Assembly: GCA_012959805.1 (NCBI GenBank)
Contig: DUCN01000018.1
Span: 85,415-149,414 of the forward strand
Direction: 5' to 3'
DNA: 64,000 nucleotides
DNA from: Myxococcales bacterium
Lineage (GTDB): Bacteria > Myxococcota_A > UBA9160 > UBA4427
The position numbers were made by a program, and so were the translations under genes. The notes under the pieces were generated by a model. That model was not told the DNA's origin. It made no database searches and worked only from the letters and a program-made list of their open reading frames with translations. Position 1 is the first letter of the stretch. Every line of letters begins with the position of its first letter. Below are positions 54,287-62,711 of this stretch, in pieces.

Positions 54287-55237
54287 ATGACCAGCGACAC
54301 CCAGAACCCGGCCGTTCTCGAAGGCACGAAGCTCCCGGACATCGATGTGCTCTCGCCTCGCGTGTCCGTCGCCCTCGGACAGAACCCAAGTCTATTCACG
54401 GGACCGGGGACCAATACCTTTCTCGTCGGCACCGGTCCGAAGCGCTTCCTCCTCGACACCGGCTCGGGGCACGACGAATACATGCCCGTTCTTGAAGAAG
54501 CCATCGCACGCGTGGGATGCCGCGAACTCGAAGCCATCATCCTCACTCATGCGCATCCCGACCATATAGGCGGAGTCAATCAGGTGCGTGCGCATTTCGG
54601 ATCGCTGCCTGTCTACAAGCTGCCCTGGCCTAGCAACGTCAAGATGGGATCCCCGAAAGCAGACCCGTCCCTCGAAGACTCCAGCGAGGACCAACGCAGT
54701 CCCGATCAACTCGCGGACGGACCGCTCGAAACGCTTCAAGACGGCGACGTCATTGAGACCGAAGGCGCAAGCTTGCGAGCCATCTTCACACCCGGCCATG
54801 CCCCGGACCATCTCTGCTTCCTACTCGAAGAAGAGCAAAATCTATTCAGCGGCGACAATGTCCTCGGAATCGGGACGACTGTTATTCCTGCTGAATCCGG
54901 GGACCTCGGCGACTATATGGACTCCCTCGAACGCGTCCTCTCCGAGCGTCCGGCCGAGATTTATCCCGCCCATGGACCGCGGATCAAAGACGGCTGCGGC
55001 AAGATCGAAGAGTATCTCGCGCATCGGCGTGCCCGCGAGGAACAGGTCCTGGCGGCGGTCAACGCCGGAGATCAGGACGCCATGACCATGGTGAAACGAA
55101 TCTATGTCGGATATCCCGAGAACCTTCATGCCCCGGCCGCCCAATCCGTCACGTCGCATCTCAAGAAACTCGAGCGGGACGGGCGAATCAGGATGATCGA
55201 ATCAGGCCCAGGCCTGATGCAGTGGGAACCGATCTGA
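54287..55237 (+). CDS. Metallo-beta-lactamase-fold hydrolase (LACTB2-like)
   Basis: 316-residue MBL-fold enzyme with all metal ligands: LTHAHPDHIGGV, TPGHAPDHLCF, LFSGDNVLG and YPAHGPRI. A winged-helix-like C-terminal region (about 240-316, YLAHRRAREEQVL, VTSHLKKLERDGRI) places it with the LACTB2/glyoxalase-II-like group, whose members hydrolyse thioesters or RNA. It follows tldE by 20 bp and probably ends that operon, converging on the cysteine synthase gene. Confidence 0.88.
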   Translation: MTSDTQNPAVLEGTKLPDIDVLSPRVSVALGQNPSLFTGPGTNTFLVGTGPKRFLLDTGSGHDEYMPVLEEAIARVGCRELEAIILTHAHPDHIGGVNQVRAHFGSLPVYKLPWPSNVKMGSPKADPSLEDSSEDQRSPDQLADGPLETLQDGDVIETEGASLRAIFTPGHAPDHLCFLLEEEQNLFSGDNVLGIGTTVIPAESGDLGDYMDSLERVLSERPAEIYPAHGPRIKDGCGKIEEYLAHRRAREEQVLAAVNAGDQDAMTMVKRIYVGYPENLHAPAAQSVTSHLKKLERDGRIRMIESGPGLMQWEPI

Positions 55238-55250
55238 TCCCCCGCGAGAC

Positions 55251-56384
55251 TCAACTCGACGAGCCGATGTGCAAAACGCGTGATTGATCATGCATCGTGG
55301 CGCACTGAGGACGACCGCTGGCGGCGGAAGATTCGAGCCAGTCGGGCGCCGGAAGGCCCTTTTCTTTCAGAAAATCAGGATTCCACATTTTGCTTTGATA
55401 CCGGGTGCCGGAATCCGCGAGAATCGTGACGATGGTATGGCCGGGTCCCAACCTATCGGCCATGCGAAGTGCACCCGCCACGTTCACGCCGCTCGACCCA
55501 CCGAGACAGAGTCCCTCTTCCTTCAGGAGTCGAAAGACGATGGGTAGCCATTCTGAATCAGCGATCTGATAGGCGACATCCATGGGCGCACCTTCGAGGT
55601 TGGCGGTGATACGGCCCTGCCCGATTCCCTCGCTGATCGAGGTGCCCTCGGACTTCAACTCACCGTGTTCATAGTAGTTGTAAAGTGCCGCACCCTCTGG
55701 ATCGGCGAGCCCGATCAAGACATCTGGGTTTCGCTCTTTCAGCGCCATCCCCACACCCGCCACCGTGCCACCGGTCCCGGCCGCGCAGATGAAGCCATCC
55801 ACCTGCCCAGCGGTCTGATCCCAAATCTCGACGCCCGTTGTGAGCCGATGTCCCTCGCGGTTGGCGACGTTGTCGAATTGATTCGCCCAGATGGCGCCTT
55901 CGGGCGTCGACTGGGCCAGTTCCTCAGCCAGTCGGCGGGAGACGTGAACGTAGTTTTCGGGATCCTTATAGGGCTTCGCAGGCACCTCACGTAGGTCTGC
56001 GCCACAGAGCCGAAGCATGTCCTTCTTTTCCTGGCTCTGGGTATCTGGAATAACGATAACGGTCCGATAGCCAAGTGCGTTCCCGACCAATGCGAGTCCG
56101 ATCCCCGTGTTGCCCGCGGTGCCTTCGACGATGATGCCGCCGGACCGGAGCGCGCCGCTCTTTTCCGCTTCTTCGACAATGGCGATCGCAGCGCGGTCCT
56201 TGACCGAGCCGCCGGGATTCAGAAACTCGGCCTTGCCGAGTATTTCACAGCCCGTCTGCTTCGAGGCCTGCTGGAGTCGTATCAGCGGCGTGTGGCCGAT
56301 CGATCCAAGAAAACCGTCGCGCGTATCCATCAAGTCCATTCCGTCCCGCGAACTCGAAACAAAGGTCCGAAGGTCACGACTCAA
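55251..56384 (-). CDS. cysK: Cysteine synthase (O-acetylserine sulfhydrylase family)
   Basis: PLP-dependent beta-substitution enzyme making cysteine from O-acetylserine and sulfide, 377 residues. Motifs: GFLGSIGHTPLIRL, PLP lysine in NPGGSVKDRAA, the asparagine loop VEGTAGNTGIGLA, PDTQSQEKKDMLRLCGA and the phosphate-binding GTGGTVAGVG. It is about 55 residues longer than typical CysK, with an extended C-terminus. The TTG start overlaps the DUF934 stop by 4 nt (TTGA); an in-frame ATG 16 codons later is the alternative. Being last in the sulfite reductase operon, it would use the sulfide made there. A cystathionine-type synthase is less likely. Confidence 0.92.
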   Translation of the reverse strand: MSRDLRTFVSSSRDGMDLMDTRDGFLGSIGHTPLIRLQQASKQTGCEILGKAEFLNPGGSVKDRAAIAIVEEAEKSGALRSGGIIVEGTAGNTGIGLALVGNALGYRTVIVIPDTQSQEKKDMLRLCGADLREVPAKPYKDPENYVHVSRRLAEELAQSTPEGAIWANQFDNVANREGHRLTTGVEIWDQTAGQVDGFICAAGTGGTVAGVGMALKERNPDVLIGLADPEGAALYNYYEHGELKSEGTSISEGIGQGRITANLEGAPMDVAYQIADSEWLPIVFRLLKEEGLCLGGSSGVNVAGALRMADRLGPGHTIVTILADSGTRYQSKMWNPDFLKEKGLPAPDWLESSAASGRPQCATMHDQSRVLHIGSSS

Positions 56385-56884
56385 GTCCCGAGACGAAGTT
56401 CCGTGGCGGTCGCCAACCCGTCGCCTGTTGGTTGATAGACCACCCGAACTTCCTTCGGAATCGTGGCGAACTCCTCGAGCGCATTGGGGCTCGCCATCTC
56501 GAAGGTATCGAAACCACTGCGCAACATGAAGCCCAACTGTTCCGCGAGAACATCGCCCACGGCACGCAATTCGCCCCGATAGCCGTAGCGTTCACGAAGC
56601 AGCCGAGCGGAGGAATATGCCCGACCATCGGAAAAAACCGGAAAGTCGAGGGCGACGAGTTCAATCTTGCCGAGATCGTCGGCCAAACCGCTCGGCGACT
56701 GATCCGAACGCAGCCAGACGCCCACTGAATCAGCTCTCGCGAGCAGGGACTCCCGCTCCGCTTCGAGTCTTTCCAGTGAAACCAGTACGTCCCCTGATTC
56801 GGGAGTCGCTGCGTCCTCTTCGACTTTCGAATAGCGATCCACGATCAAGACCGCGCCGGAGTCGCGCTTCTCAAGCAGTGCCAT
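56381..56884 (-). CDS. DUF934 protein of the sulfite reductase operon
   Basis: 167-residue soluble protein. The core LDFPVFSDGRAYSSARLLRE, RYGYRGELRAVGDVLAEQL and FDTFEMA is the DUF934 signature; such proteins are regularly encoded beside ferredoxin/NADPH sulfite reductases and are thought to be accessory oxidoreductase components. Start ATG 56,884 lies 14 nt inside the sulfite reductase gene, and the stop overlaps cysK, so it is coupled on both sides. Molecular role unproven. Confidence 0.88.
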   Translation of the reverse strand: MALLEKRDSGAVLIVDRYSKVEEDAATPESGDVLVSLERLEAERESLLARADSVGVWLRSDQSPSGLADDLGKIELVALDFPVFSDGRAYSSARLLRERYGYRGELRAVGDVLAEQLGFMLRSGFDTFEMASPNALEEFATIPKEVRVVYQPTGDGLATATELRLGT

Positions 56885-58544
56885 AGACCTTCTCCTTGAA
56901 TGGGGCCTGTCCGACGCGTCGGTACGTGTCGATGAATCGCTCATCACCTTCTCGCAATTCGACATAGACATCGACGAGTTGCTCGACCACGTCGACGACC
57001 TGATCCGCCGAGAATCCACGGCCCAGAATCTTGCCGAGCGACGCATCTTCACTCGCCGAGCCGCCCAGCTGAATCTGATAATGCTCTTCGCCTTTACGAT
57101 CGACGCCGAGGATCCCGATATGCCCAACGTGATGATGGCCGCAGGCATTGATGCAGCCTGAGATCTTGATCTGCATTTGGCCGACCAGATCGAGACGGCC
57201 CTGGTCCGCGAAGCGCTCCGAAATCTGTGTCGAGATTGGAATGGATCGCGCGCTCGCCAGCGTGCAGTAGTCGAGCCCGGGACAACAAATGATGTCCGAG
57301 AGGAGACCCACATTCGCTGTGGCAAGTCCGGCCGCGAGCAATCGATCGTAGAGTTCCGGAAGTCGGCTTCGCTCAACATGAGGCAGCACGAGGTTCTGTG
57401 TGTGCGTTACGCGAATCTCACCGAAGCTGTATTCGTCGGCCAGGTCCGCCACCAGATCCATCTGTTCAGATGTTGCGTCGCCGGGAGGCAGTCCGACGGG
57501 TTTGAGAGAAATGTTTGCAATCGCGTACCCCGACGCCTTGTGCTCGACGATGTTATTTCGAACCCAGCTTGCGAACGCCGGATCACCTGCGGCGCGCTCT
57601 TCTTCCGCCGTGGCACGCGACTCAAGGGCGCGAAATTCAGGCGGCACAAAATGCGCAGCGATCCGGTCCATCTCAGGTTTCGGAAGCTTGAGTGACGACT
57701 CCTTGATCTCCGCCCACTCCTCCTCGACCAGTCTTGCAAACTCTTCTGCCCCGGTCTCATGAAGGGTCACCTTGATGCGGGCTTTGTATTTGTTGTCGCG
57801 GCGCCCGAGCATGTTGTAGGTACGCAGAATGGCTTCGAGGTAGGAAAGCAGGTCCTCCTTGGCCAGAAAAGGTCTGATCGTCTTTCCGAGAAATGGCGTG
57901 CGTCCGAGCCCACCACCCACGATGACTTCAAATCCGACTTCGCCCGCTTCACCAGCACCCTCGCCGTCGCCGTGCTTCATGATCAGGCCGATGTCGTGGA
58001 CACGCACTGCAGCGCGATCATTCTCGCTGCCCGTAATGGCGACCTTGAACTTACGCGGAAGAAAGGAGAACTCGGGATGAAGAGTGGACCATTGACGGAC
58101 AATCTCGCACCAGATCCTGGGGTCTTCGATTTCATCCGCCGCAGCCCCGGCATATTGATCCGAGGTCGTATTGCGAATGCAGTTCCCACTGGTCTGGATG
58201 GCGTGCATCTCGACTTCGGCAAGTTCTGCCAGAATGTCTGGGGTTTCTTCGAGCTTCGGCCAATTATATTGAAGGTTCTGACGCGTCGTGAAATGGCCGT
58301 AGCCCTTATCGTAACGACGGGCGATATAGGCGAGCTTTCGAAGCTGCCTTGAGTCCAAGGTCCCATAGGGAATCGCAACGCGAAGCATATAGGCGTGCAG
58401 CTGAAGGTAGAGACCGTTCATGAGCCGCAGCGGCCGAAACTGCTCCTCGGTGAGATCCCCGGACAGGCGACGCTCTACCTGCCGACGGAACTGTGCCACG
58501 CGATCCTTCACCAATGCATGATCGTATTCATCGTAGTGATACAT
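56871..58544 (-). CDS. cysI: Sulfite/nitrite reductase hemoprotein (assimilatory, CysI-type)
   Basis: Siroheme and [4Fe-4S] reductase, 557 residues from ATG 58,544 (GGGGAA upstream), reducing sulfite to sulfide (or nitrite to ammonia). It has two ferredoxin-like/siroheme half-repeats; YGHFTTRQNLQYNW and TSGNCIRNTT line the siroheme, and the cluster cysteines are in IICCPGLDYC and KISGCINACGHHH. Neighbours DUF2849, DUF934 and cysK make sulfite the likely substrate. No cysJ flavoprotein is present, so electrons probably come from ferredoxin or another donor. It starts 1 bp after the DUF2849 stop. Confidence 0.93.
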   Translation of the reverse strand: MYHYDEYDHALVKDRVAQFRRQVERRLSGDLTEEQFRPLRLMNGLYLQLHAYMLRVAIPYGTLDSRQLRKLAYIARRYDKGYGHFTTRQNLQYNWPKLEETPDILAELAEVEMHAIQTSGNCIRNTTSDQYAGAAADEIEDPRIWCEIVRQWSTLHPEFSFLPRKFKVAITGSENDRAAVRVHDIGLIMKHGDGEGAGEAGEVGFEVIVGGGLGRTPFLGKTIRPFLAKEDLLSYLEAILRTYNMLGRRDNKYKARIKVTLHETGAEEFARLVEEEWAEIKESSLKLPKPEMDRIAAHFVPPEFRALESRATAEEERAAGDPAFASWVRNNIVEHKASGYAIANISLKPVGLPPGDATSEQMDLVADLADEYSFGEIRVTHTQNLVLPHVERSRLPELYDRLLAAGLATANVGLLSDIICCPGLDYCTLASARSIPISTQISERFADQGRLDLVGQMQIKISGCINACGHHHVGHIGILGVDRKGEEHYQIQLGGSASEDASLGKILGRGFSADQVVDVVEQLVDVYVELREGDERFIDTYRRVGQAPFKEKVYGTA

Positions 58545-58545
58545 C

Positions 58546-58899
58546 TTAGTTCCCCGCCGCGAGAGCACGTTCAGCCAAGGCAAGCTTCCCGAGATCGGGT
58601 CGGACCGTCGGACCGAAGCATCGAATCGCTTCGCGTGCTTTCGTCGGGCGAAGCTGTCCGGTCTCTTCCTCAACCTCGATGAGATAGATGTCAACCACGG
58701 ACTGAATCGCTGCGCCGTCGGCTTCCCCAAGCGCGAGAAGCTCTGCCGCTCGCGAATCATCATCGGCCACTTCTGCGTCAGCCAATTGAAGGACCCAGTC
58801 CGCACGCCCGTTTCCAGCGCCGCCCGAAGGGTCCGCCTTGTCACGAAGAAAAACGACGAGCCCGTCCGACAATCGACTCGCAATCACAACCTGTCCCAT
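58546..58899 (-). CDS. DUF2849 protein, first gene of the sulfite reductase operon
   Basis: 117-residue protein starting at ATG 58,899 (AGGA upstream): VVIASRLSDGLVVFLRDK, then WVLQLADAEVADD and a VVDIYLIEVE segment, matching the small DUF2849 proteins found immediately before sulfite reductase genes in alphaproteobacteria. Function unknown; a role in sulfite reductase assembly or electron supply is inferred from its fixed position. Confidence 0.82.
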   Translation of the reverse strand: MGQVVIASRLSDGLVVFLRDKADPSGGAGNGRADWVLQLADAEVADDDSRAAELLALGEADGAAIQSVVDIYLIEVEEETGQLRPTKAREAIRCFGPTVRPDLGKLALAERALAAGN

Positions 58900-59475
58900 A
58901 ATCCTGAAGATCCTTTCCCGCCACGCGAATCCAGGCACGAATGCCTAGTCTTCCCGCATGGCGGACATTTTCGTTGCCCGACCCGGTTCACCGATCGCTC
59001 GCCGTCATCAACCACTTCTGCGACTCGATGGCTCGGCCTATGCGACCCGATTCAACCCGATCCGGAATTCCGTTCTGACCGCCGCTCGTCTCAGCTTGCC
59101 CTCACCTGCACCGACATCGACACGGTCGGCTCAGCACCCCCGCGATGCAGAAAACCCAGTTAGGATTCCCCCTGATCCAATGACGATTCAGAACAGCTGT
59201 TGGCGGGGAAGCACGATGGCCGAGCAAAAACTTGTAAAAACCCTTCAAAATCAACACTTTGAGCTGTAGTTGCGGATCGTACTCAAAGCCACCGACAATG
59301 GCAAAGGACTCCCTACCCAAGATGTCAAGATTGCGGGCATCGATTCATCATCTCGGTGACATCCAAGCACGTCGCCCAATCTACGACGACCCCAAATAGA
59401 AGCCGTACCAATCGGGTCACGCCAGCGAGTTCGTGCCAGCTTGACGCATTCGACCAGCGTCGTTACATCGCCAGC
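58900..59475. other. Intergenic region between sulfite reductase operon and maf
   Basis: About 575 bp between divergent units. Short frames exist on both strands (for example from an ATG at 58,958 on plus and one ending at 59,102 on minus) but neither has a recognisable family, ribosome site or protein-like composition. It must contain the sulfur operon promoter and leader; I could not identify a known riboswitch. A more A+T-rich patch lies around 59,215-59,300. Confidence 0.4.
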
Positions 59476-60141
59476 GTGACGACATCATCCAACTCCTCCC
59501 AATTCGCTTCCGACAAAGCGGCCTCTTCCACCGCCGCGGCGGGCTCTGTGCAGCTGGTTCTCGCCAGCGCCTCGCCGCGCCGCCGTGAAATTCTCTCGAA
59601 CGCAGGACTGCGCTTTGTGATCCAGCCGTCGACGATCGAGGAAAAGACCCGCGCCGATGAATCACCCGAAGCGCTCGCGGAAAGACTGGCTCAGGAAAAA
59701 GCGCTCGACGTAGCCGCGCGCTTATCTGGCAAGACCCCGGTTCCCGTACTCGGTGCGGACACGATCGTCGTCATCGACAATGATGTACTGGGAAAACCAC
59801 GTGACGAGACCCATGCTGTCGAACTTCTCACACGGCTCATGGGCCGGCAACATCGCGTCATGACCGGGATTGCGCTCGCCTGGAGCGATGGGCGCGAGGT
59901 TCTCTCGGAAGTCGTGACGAGCCATGTCGAGATGCGTCCAGCCACCCGGGACGAACTCGTCGAATACGTCTCTGTGGGCGAGTCCCTCGACAAGGCCGGA
60001 GGCTACGCGTTGCAAGGCGCCGGCCAACGCTTCGTCGTCGAAGTCGTGGGAAGTTCGAGCAACGTGATAGGACTGCCGCTCGAAGAAACCCTGGCCCTTT
60101 TCGAACGCGCTGGCGCGCTCGAAGCCGTCGGTCTCAAATGA
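59476..60141 (+). CDS. maf: Maf-family nucleotide pyrophosphatase
   Basis: House-cleaning nucleoside triphosphate pyrophosphatase, 221 residues from GTG 59,476, hydrolysing dTTP/UTP or modified nucleotides. Motifs: LVLASASPRRREILSNAGL, LGADTIVVIDNDVLGKP, LMGRQHRVMTGIAL and DKAGGYALQGAG. The first 25 residues are Ser/Ala-rich; starts further upstream are possible but lack support. Ends overlapping the next gene (ATGA). Confidence 0.93.
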   Translation: MTTSSNSSQFASDKAASSTAAAGSVQLVLASASPRRREILSNAGLRFVIQPSTIEEKTRADESPEALAERLAQEKALDVAARLSGKTPVPVLGADTIVVIDNDVLGKPRDETHAVELLTRLMGRQHRVMTGIALAWSDGREVLSEVVTSHVEMRPATRDELVEYVSVGESLDKAGGYALQGAGQRFVVEVVGSSSNVIGLPLEETLALFERAGALEAVGLK

Positions 60142-60941
60142 GCTCGGCATCCCTCGATCAAGCACGGATGCCCTCGGTCGAAGAACTCGCCGAAGGAAAG
60201 CGACGTTATGCCGCGGTCCAAACACGGATCGCCCAGGCGGCCGAACGTGCCGGGCGTTCCCCCGAAGACATCACGCTGGTCGGCGTGGCCAAGAAACAGC
60301 CTCCCCAGCGAATCCTGGCCGCTATCGCTGCCGGCCTTCGCGTCCTAGGCCAGAGCTATATTCAGGAGGCCCGCGAAATTCGCCCCCTCATCGAGGCCGC
60401 GCTGGCGAGCGACGAAGCGATGTCCGAGATCCGACTCCGCTGGCATATGGTCGGTCAGCTGCAGCGCAACAAAGCGGGCCTGGCCGCGCGACTCTTCGAG
60501 ACCATCGAAACCCTCGATCGCCCGAAGCTCGTTCAAACTCTCTCGCGCAAAGCCGGCGAGGAAACCCGAACACTCGACGTCCTGATTCAAGTCAGCCTGT
60601 GCGGTGAACCCCAGAAAGGCGGATGTGAGCCCGAGGCCTTGGTAGACCTGGCGGAGCAGATCCTCATCGCCGATGGGCTGCGACTTCGCGGATTGATGAC
60701 GATCCCAGCGGCGCCTTCCCAAGACGAAGGGCGTGAAGAACACGCAATCGCCCGACAGGCCTTTCGAGAACTTCGAGAACTTCGCGCAACGCTCGCCCGG
60801 CTCGATCCCGACCTACACGACACAGATCTGTCCATGGGCATGTCCGGGGATTTCGAGGTCGCCATCGAAGAAGGCGCTACTCTGGTTCGCGTTGGGACCG
60901 CGCTCTTTGGCGAACGAATCGTTCCCACGAAATCCAGTTGA
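60138..60941 (+). CDS. YggS-family PLP homeostasis protein
   Basis: Alanine-racemase-fold PLP-binding protein, 267 residues, family YggS/PLPBP, maintaining free pyridoxal phosphate. Motifs: VGVAKKQPPQRILAAIAAG with the PLP lysine, FGQSY-like LGQSYIQEA, WHMVGQLQRNK, ETLDRPKLV, and the C-terminal LSMGMSGDFEVAIEEGATLV with VGTALFG. It sits between maf and proC, the frequent yggS-proC pairing. Confidence 0.94.
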   Translation: MSSASLDQARMPSVEELAEGKRRYAAVQTRIAQAAERAGRSPEDITLVGVAKKQPPQRILAAIAAGLRVLGQSYIQEAREIRPLIEAALASDEAMSEIRLRWHMVGQLQRNKAGLAARLFETIETLDRPKLVQTLSRKAGEETRTLDVLIQVSLCGEPQKGGCEPEALVDLAEQILIADGLRLRGLMTIPAAPSQDEGREEHAIARQAFRELRELRATLARLDPDLHDTDLSMGMSGDFEVAIEEGATLVRVGTALFGERIVPTKSS

Positions 60942-60982
60942 TCGAAAGACCAAGGCGAAGAAAGAAGGAGGCAAGTTCGGCG

Positions 60983-61810
60983 ATGTCCAAGGGCCCTCTC
61001 GAAGAGAGCAAGATCGGTTTCATCGGGTGCGGTGCGATGGCCCGAGCACTGGCCGGCGGACTGGTCGAAGCCGGTATCGCACCCTCCCAGATCATTGCCT
61101 CCGACCCCTTTCCCGAGGCCCGCGGCCAATTCAAGCAGGCCATTGCGGCCGACGCGGTCGAGACCAATGCGGAAGTCGTCGCCCAGGCCGATCTCATCGT
61201 GCTGGCCGTGAAGCCTGGGGCCGTCGCCCGGGTCCTGAGCGAACTCGATGCCAGCGCAGCGGTCCGGCCGCTCTGGATCTCCATTGCCGCTGGTGTGCCC
61301 CTCGACCAACTCGAAGCGGGATTGCCAAAGGGAGCCCGAGTCGTTCGCAGCATGCCGAATACGCCCGCCCTGGTTGGGGCTGGAGCCACCGCCTACTACC
61401 CCGGGCAGGCGGTGGATGAAGAGGATCTCTTGATGGTGGAAGCGGTTCTCGAAGCGGCCGGTTGGTGCTGGCGCGCACCGAACGAAGATCTCCTCGATGC
61501 AGTAACGGGGTTATCGGGGAGTGGTCCGGCCTATGTCTTTCTGATTCTCGAGGCGTTGGCTGACGCGGGGGTTCGCCAGGGGCTACCCCGAGATGCGGCC
61601 CAGAGTCTGGCCACACGAACCGTTTTCGGAGCAGCCAAACTCGCCCTCGAAAGCGGCACCCATCCGGGTGTTCTCAAGGATCAGGTGACCTCCCCCGGTG
61701 GCACCACGATCGCCGGGCTCGAGCAGCTCGAAGCCCACGGTGTGCGTGCCGCACTCTATGCCGCGGTTCGCGCTGCCACGGAGCGCTCAAAGGCGCTGCG
61801 GGACGACTGA
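60983..61810 (+). CDS. proC: Pyrroline-5-carboxylate reductase
   Basis: Final enzyme of proline synthesis, NAD(P)H-dependent reduction of pyrroline-5-carboxylate, 275 residues from ATG 60,983 (AAGGAGG about 11 bases upstream); a TTG at 60,938 overlapping yggS would add 15 residues. Rossmann start IGFIGCGAMARALAGGL, VLAVKPGAV, SIAAGVPLDQLE, RSMPNTPALVGAG, TGLSGSGPAYVFLILEAL and the C-terminal SPGGTTIAGLEQLE are all present. Confidence 0.97.
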   Translation: MSKGPLEESKIGFIGCGAMARALAGGLVEAGIAPSQIIASDPFPEARGQFKQAIAADAVETNAEVVAQADLIVLAVKPGAVARVLSELDASAAVRPLWISIAAGVPLDQLEAGLPKGARVVRSMPNTPALVGAGATAYYPGQAVDEEDLLMVEAVLEAAGWCWRAPNEDLLDAVTGLSGSGPAYVFLILEALADAGVRQGLPRDAAQSLATRTVFGAAKLALESGTHPGVLKDQVTSPGGTTIAGLEQLEAHGVRAALYAAVRAATERSKALRDD

Positions 61811-61816
61811 ACCCAA

Positions 61817-61855
61817 CGCCTACACCAGGCGCCTACACCACGCGTTTACACCACG
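61817..61855 (+). repeat. 13 bp tandem repeat, three copies
   Basis: Three consecutive 13 bp units, CGCCTACACCAGG, CGCCTACACCACG and CGTTTACACCACG, directly after the proC stop. Copies differ at one to three bases. It may be a small slippage array; no coding frame uses it. Confidence 0.6.
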
Positions 61856-62015
61856 CACCCACCGCGGTCGCCGACACCCACCAGCCCGAAAAGCCCAAAC
61901 CCTCAAGTTTTCCGGACGTCTGGCCGATTTTCTGCCGAGAGAAGACATCTCTTGCGCGCCCCAGCACGATCTATACGACGGGCTCGGACCGCCAGAAAAC
62001 CGGAGAAGCGTTGCC

Positions 62016-62600
62016 ATGCGCATGACACCCCTCGATGTTCAGGGCCATCAATTCGCTCGTCGATTGCGGGGTTATGACCCTGACGAGGTCGACGCCTTCC
62101 TGCGCATCGTCTCTGAGGACTACGAGGCCCTGGTCCTCGAATCTGCCGGCCAGAACGACTGCATTCGACGCCTGGAGACCCGGATCGCCGAGCTCTCCGC
62201 CCAGGAAGATCTACTCAAAGAAACACTACTCAGCGCCCAGGCGATGACCGAAGAATTGCGCGGGTCGACCGAGCGCGAGGCGGAACTCCGTCTGGCGGAA
62301 GTCGAGGTGCGCGCCGAGAAAATCCTGGACGCCTCCCATCGTCGAGCCGCTGGCCTGGCCCAGGACATTCGGGAGATGCGGGCGCTTCGCGTCCGACTGG
62401 CCGAATCCTTCCGCAGTGCGGCGGAAACCCACCTCTCGCTCCTCGAGACCCTCGAGACCGACCCAGAGAAGGATCCTCTCGCCGACGGTCTCGTCGAGGG
62501 AACCGTTGCCTATCTCAAGCGAAAGACGCGACATTCAAAGCCAGGTCCGAACGAAGATTCCAGCTGCCTGATCGCCCGGGAAGAGTCCGAAACCGGCTGA
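62016..62600 (+). CDS. DivIVA-domain coiled-coil protein
   Basis: 194-residue protein whose start MTPLDVQGHQFARRLRGYDP followed by DEVDAFLRIVSEDYEAL is the DivIVA N-terminal membrane-binding domain, followed by a long coiled coil (about 45-165) and a basic, Ser-rich tail. DivIVA proteins mark curved membrane and recruit division, polar growth or chromosome partners. ATG 62,016 is preceded by GGAG. The link proC-divIVA mirrors the Gram-positive yggS-yggT-divIVA neighbourhood, supporting the call. Confidence 0.88.
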   Translation: MRMTPLDVQGHQFARRLRGYDPDEVDAFLRIVSEDYEALVLESAGQNDCIRRLETRIAELSAQEDLLKETLLSAQAMTEELRGSTEREAELRLAEVEVRAEKILDASHRRAAGLAQDIREMRALRVRLAESFRSAAETHLSLLETLETDPEKDPLADGLVEGTVAYLKRKTRHSKPGPNEDSSCLIAREESETG

Positions 62601-62711
62601 TTTCCGCCGAATCAGGTTTTCGCCGATGCTTGTGGCTCCGGCCCGTTGGCAGCCCGCGGCCGATGGGATATCAAAGGCGCCGTCGCGGATCCTCGCGAGG
62701 AAATCAGGGCG

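Noticed and set aside
56885-57379. Upstream extension of the DUF934 frame
   Set aside because: The additional residues are antisense-like Ser/Arg-rich sequence within the sulfite reductase gene; the DUF934 domain starts at ATG 56,884.
58958-59269. Plus-strand 103-codon frame upstream of maf
   Set aside because: ATG present but no Shine-Dalgarno, Pro/Arg/Ser-rich translation without family features.
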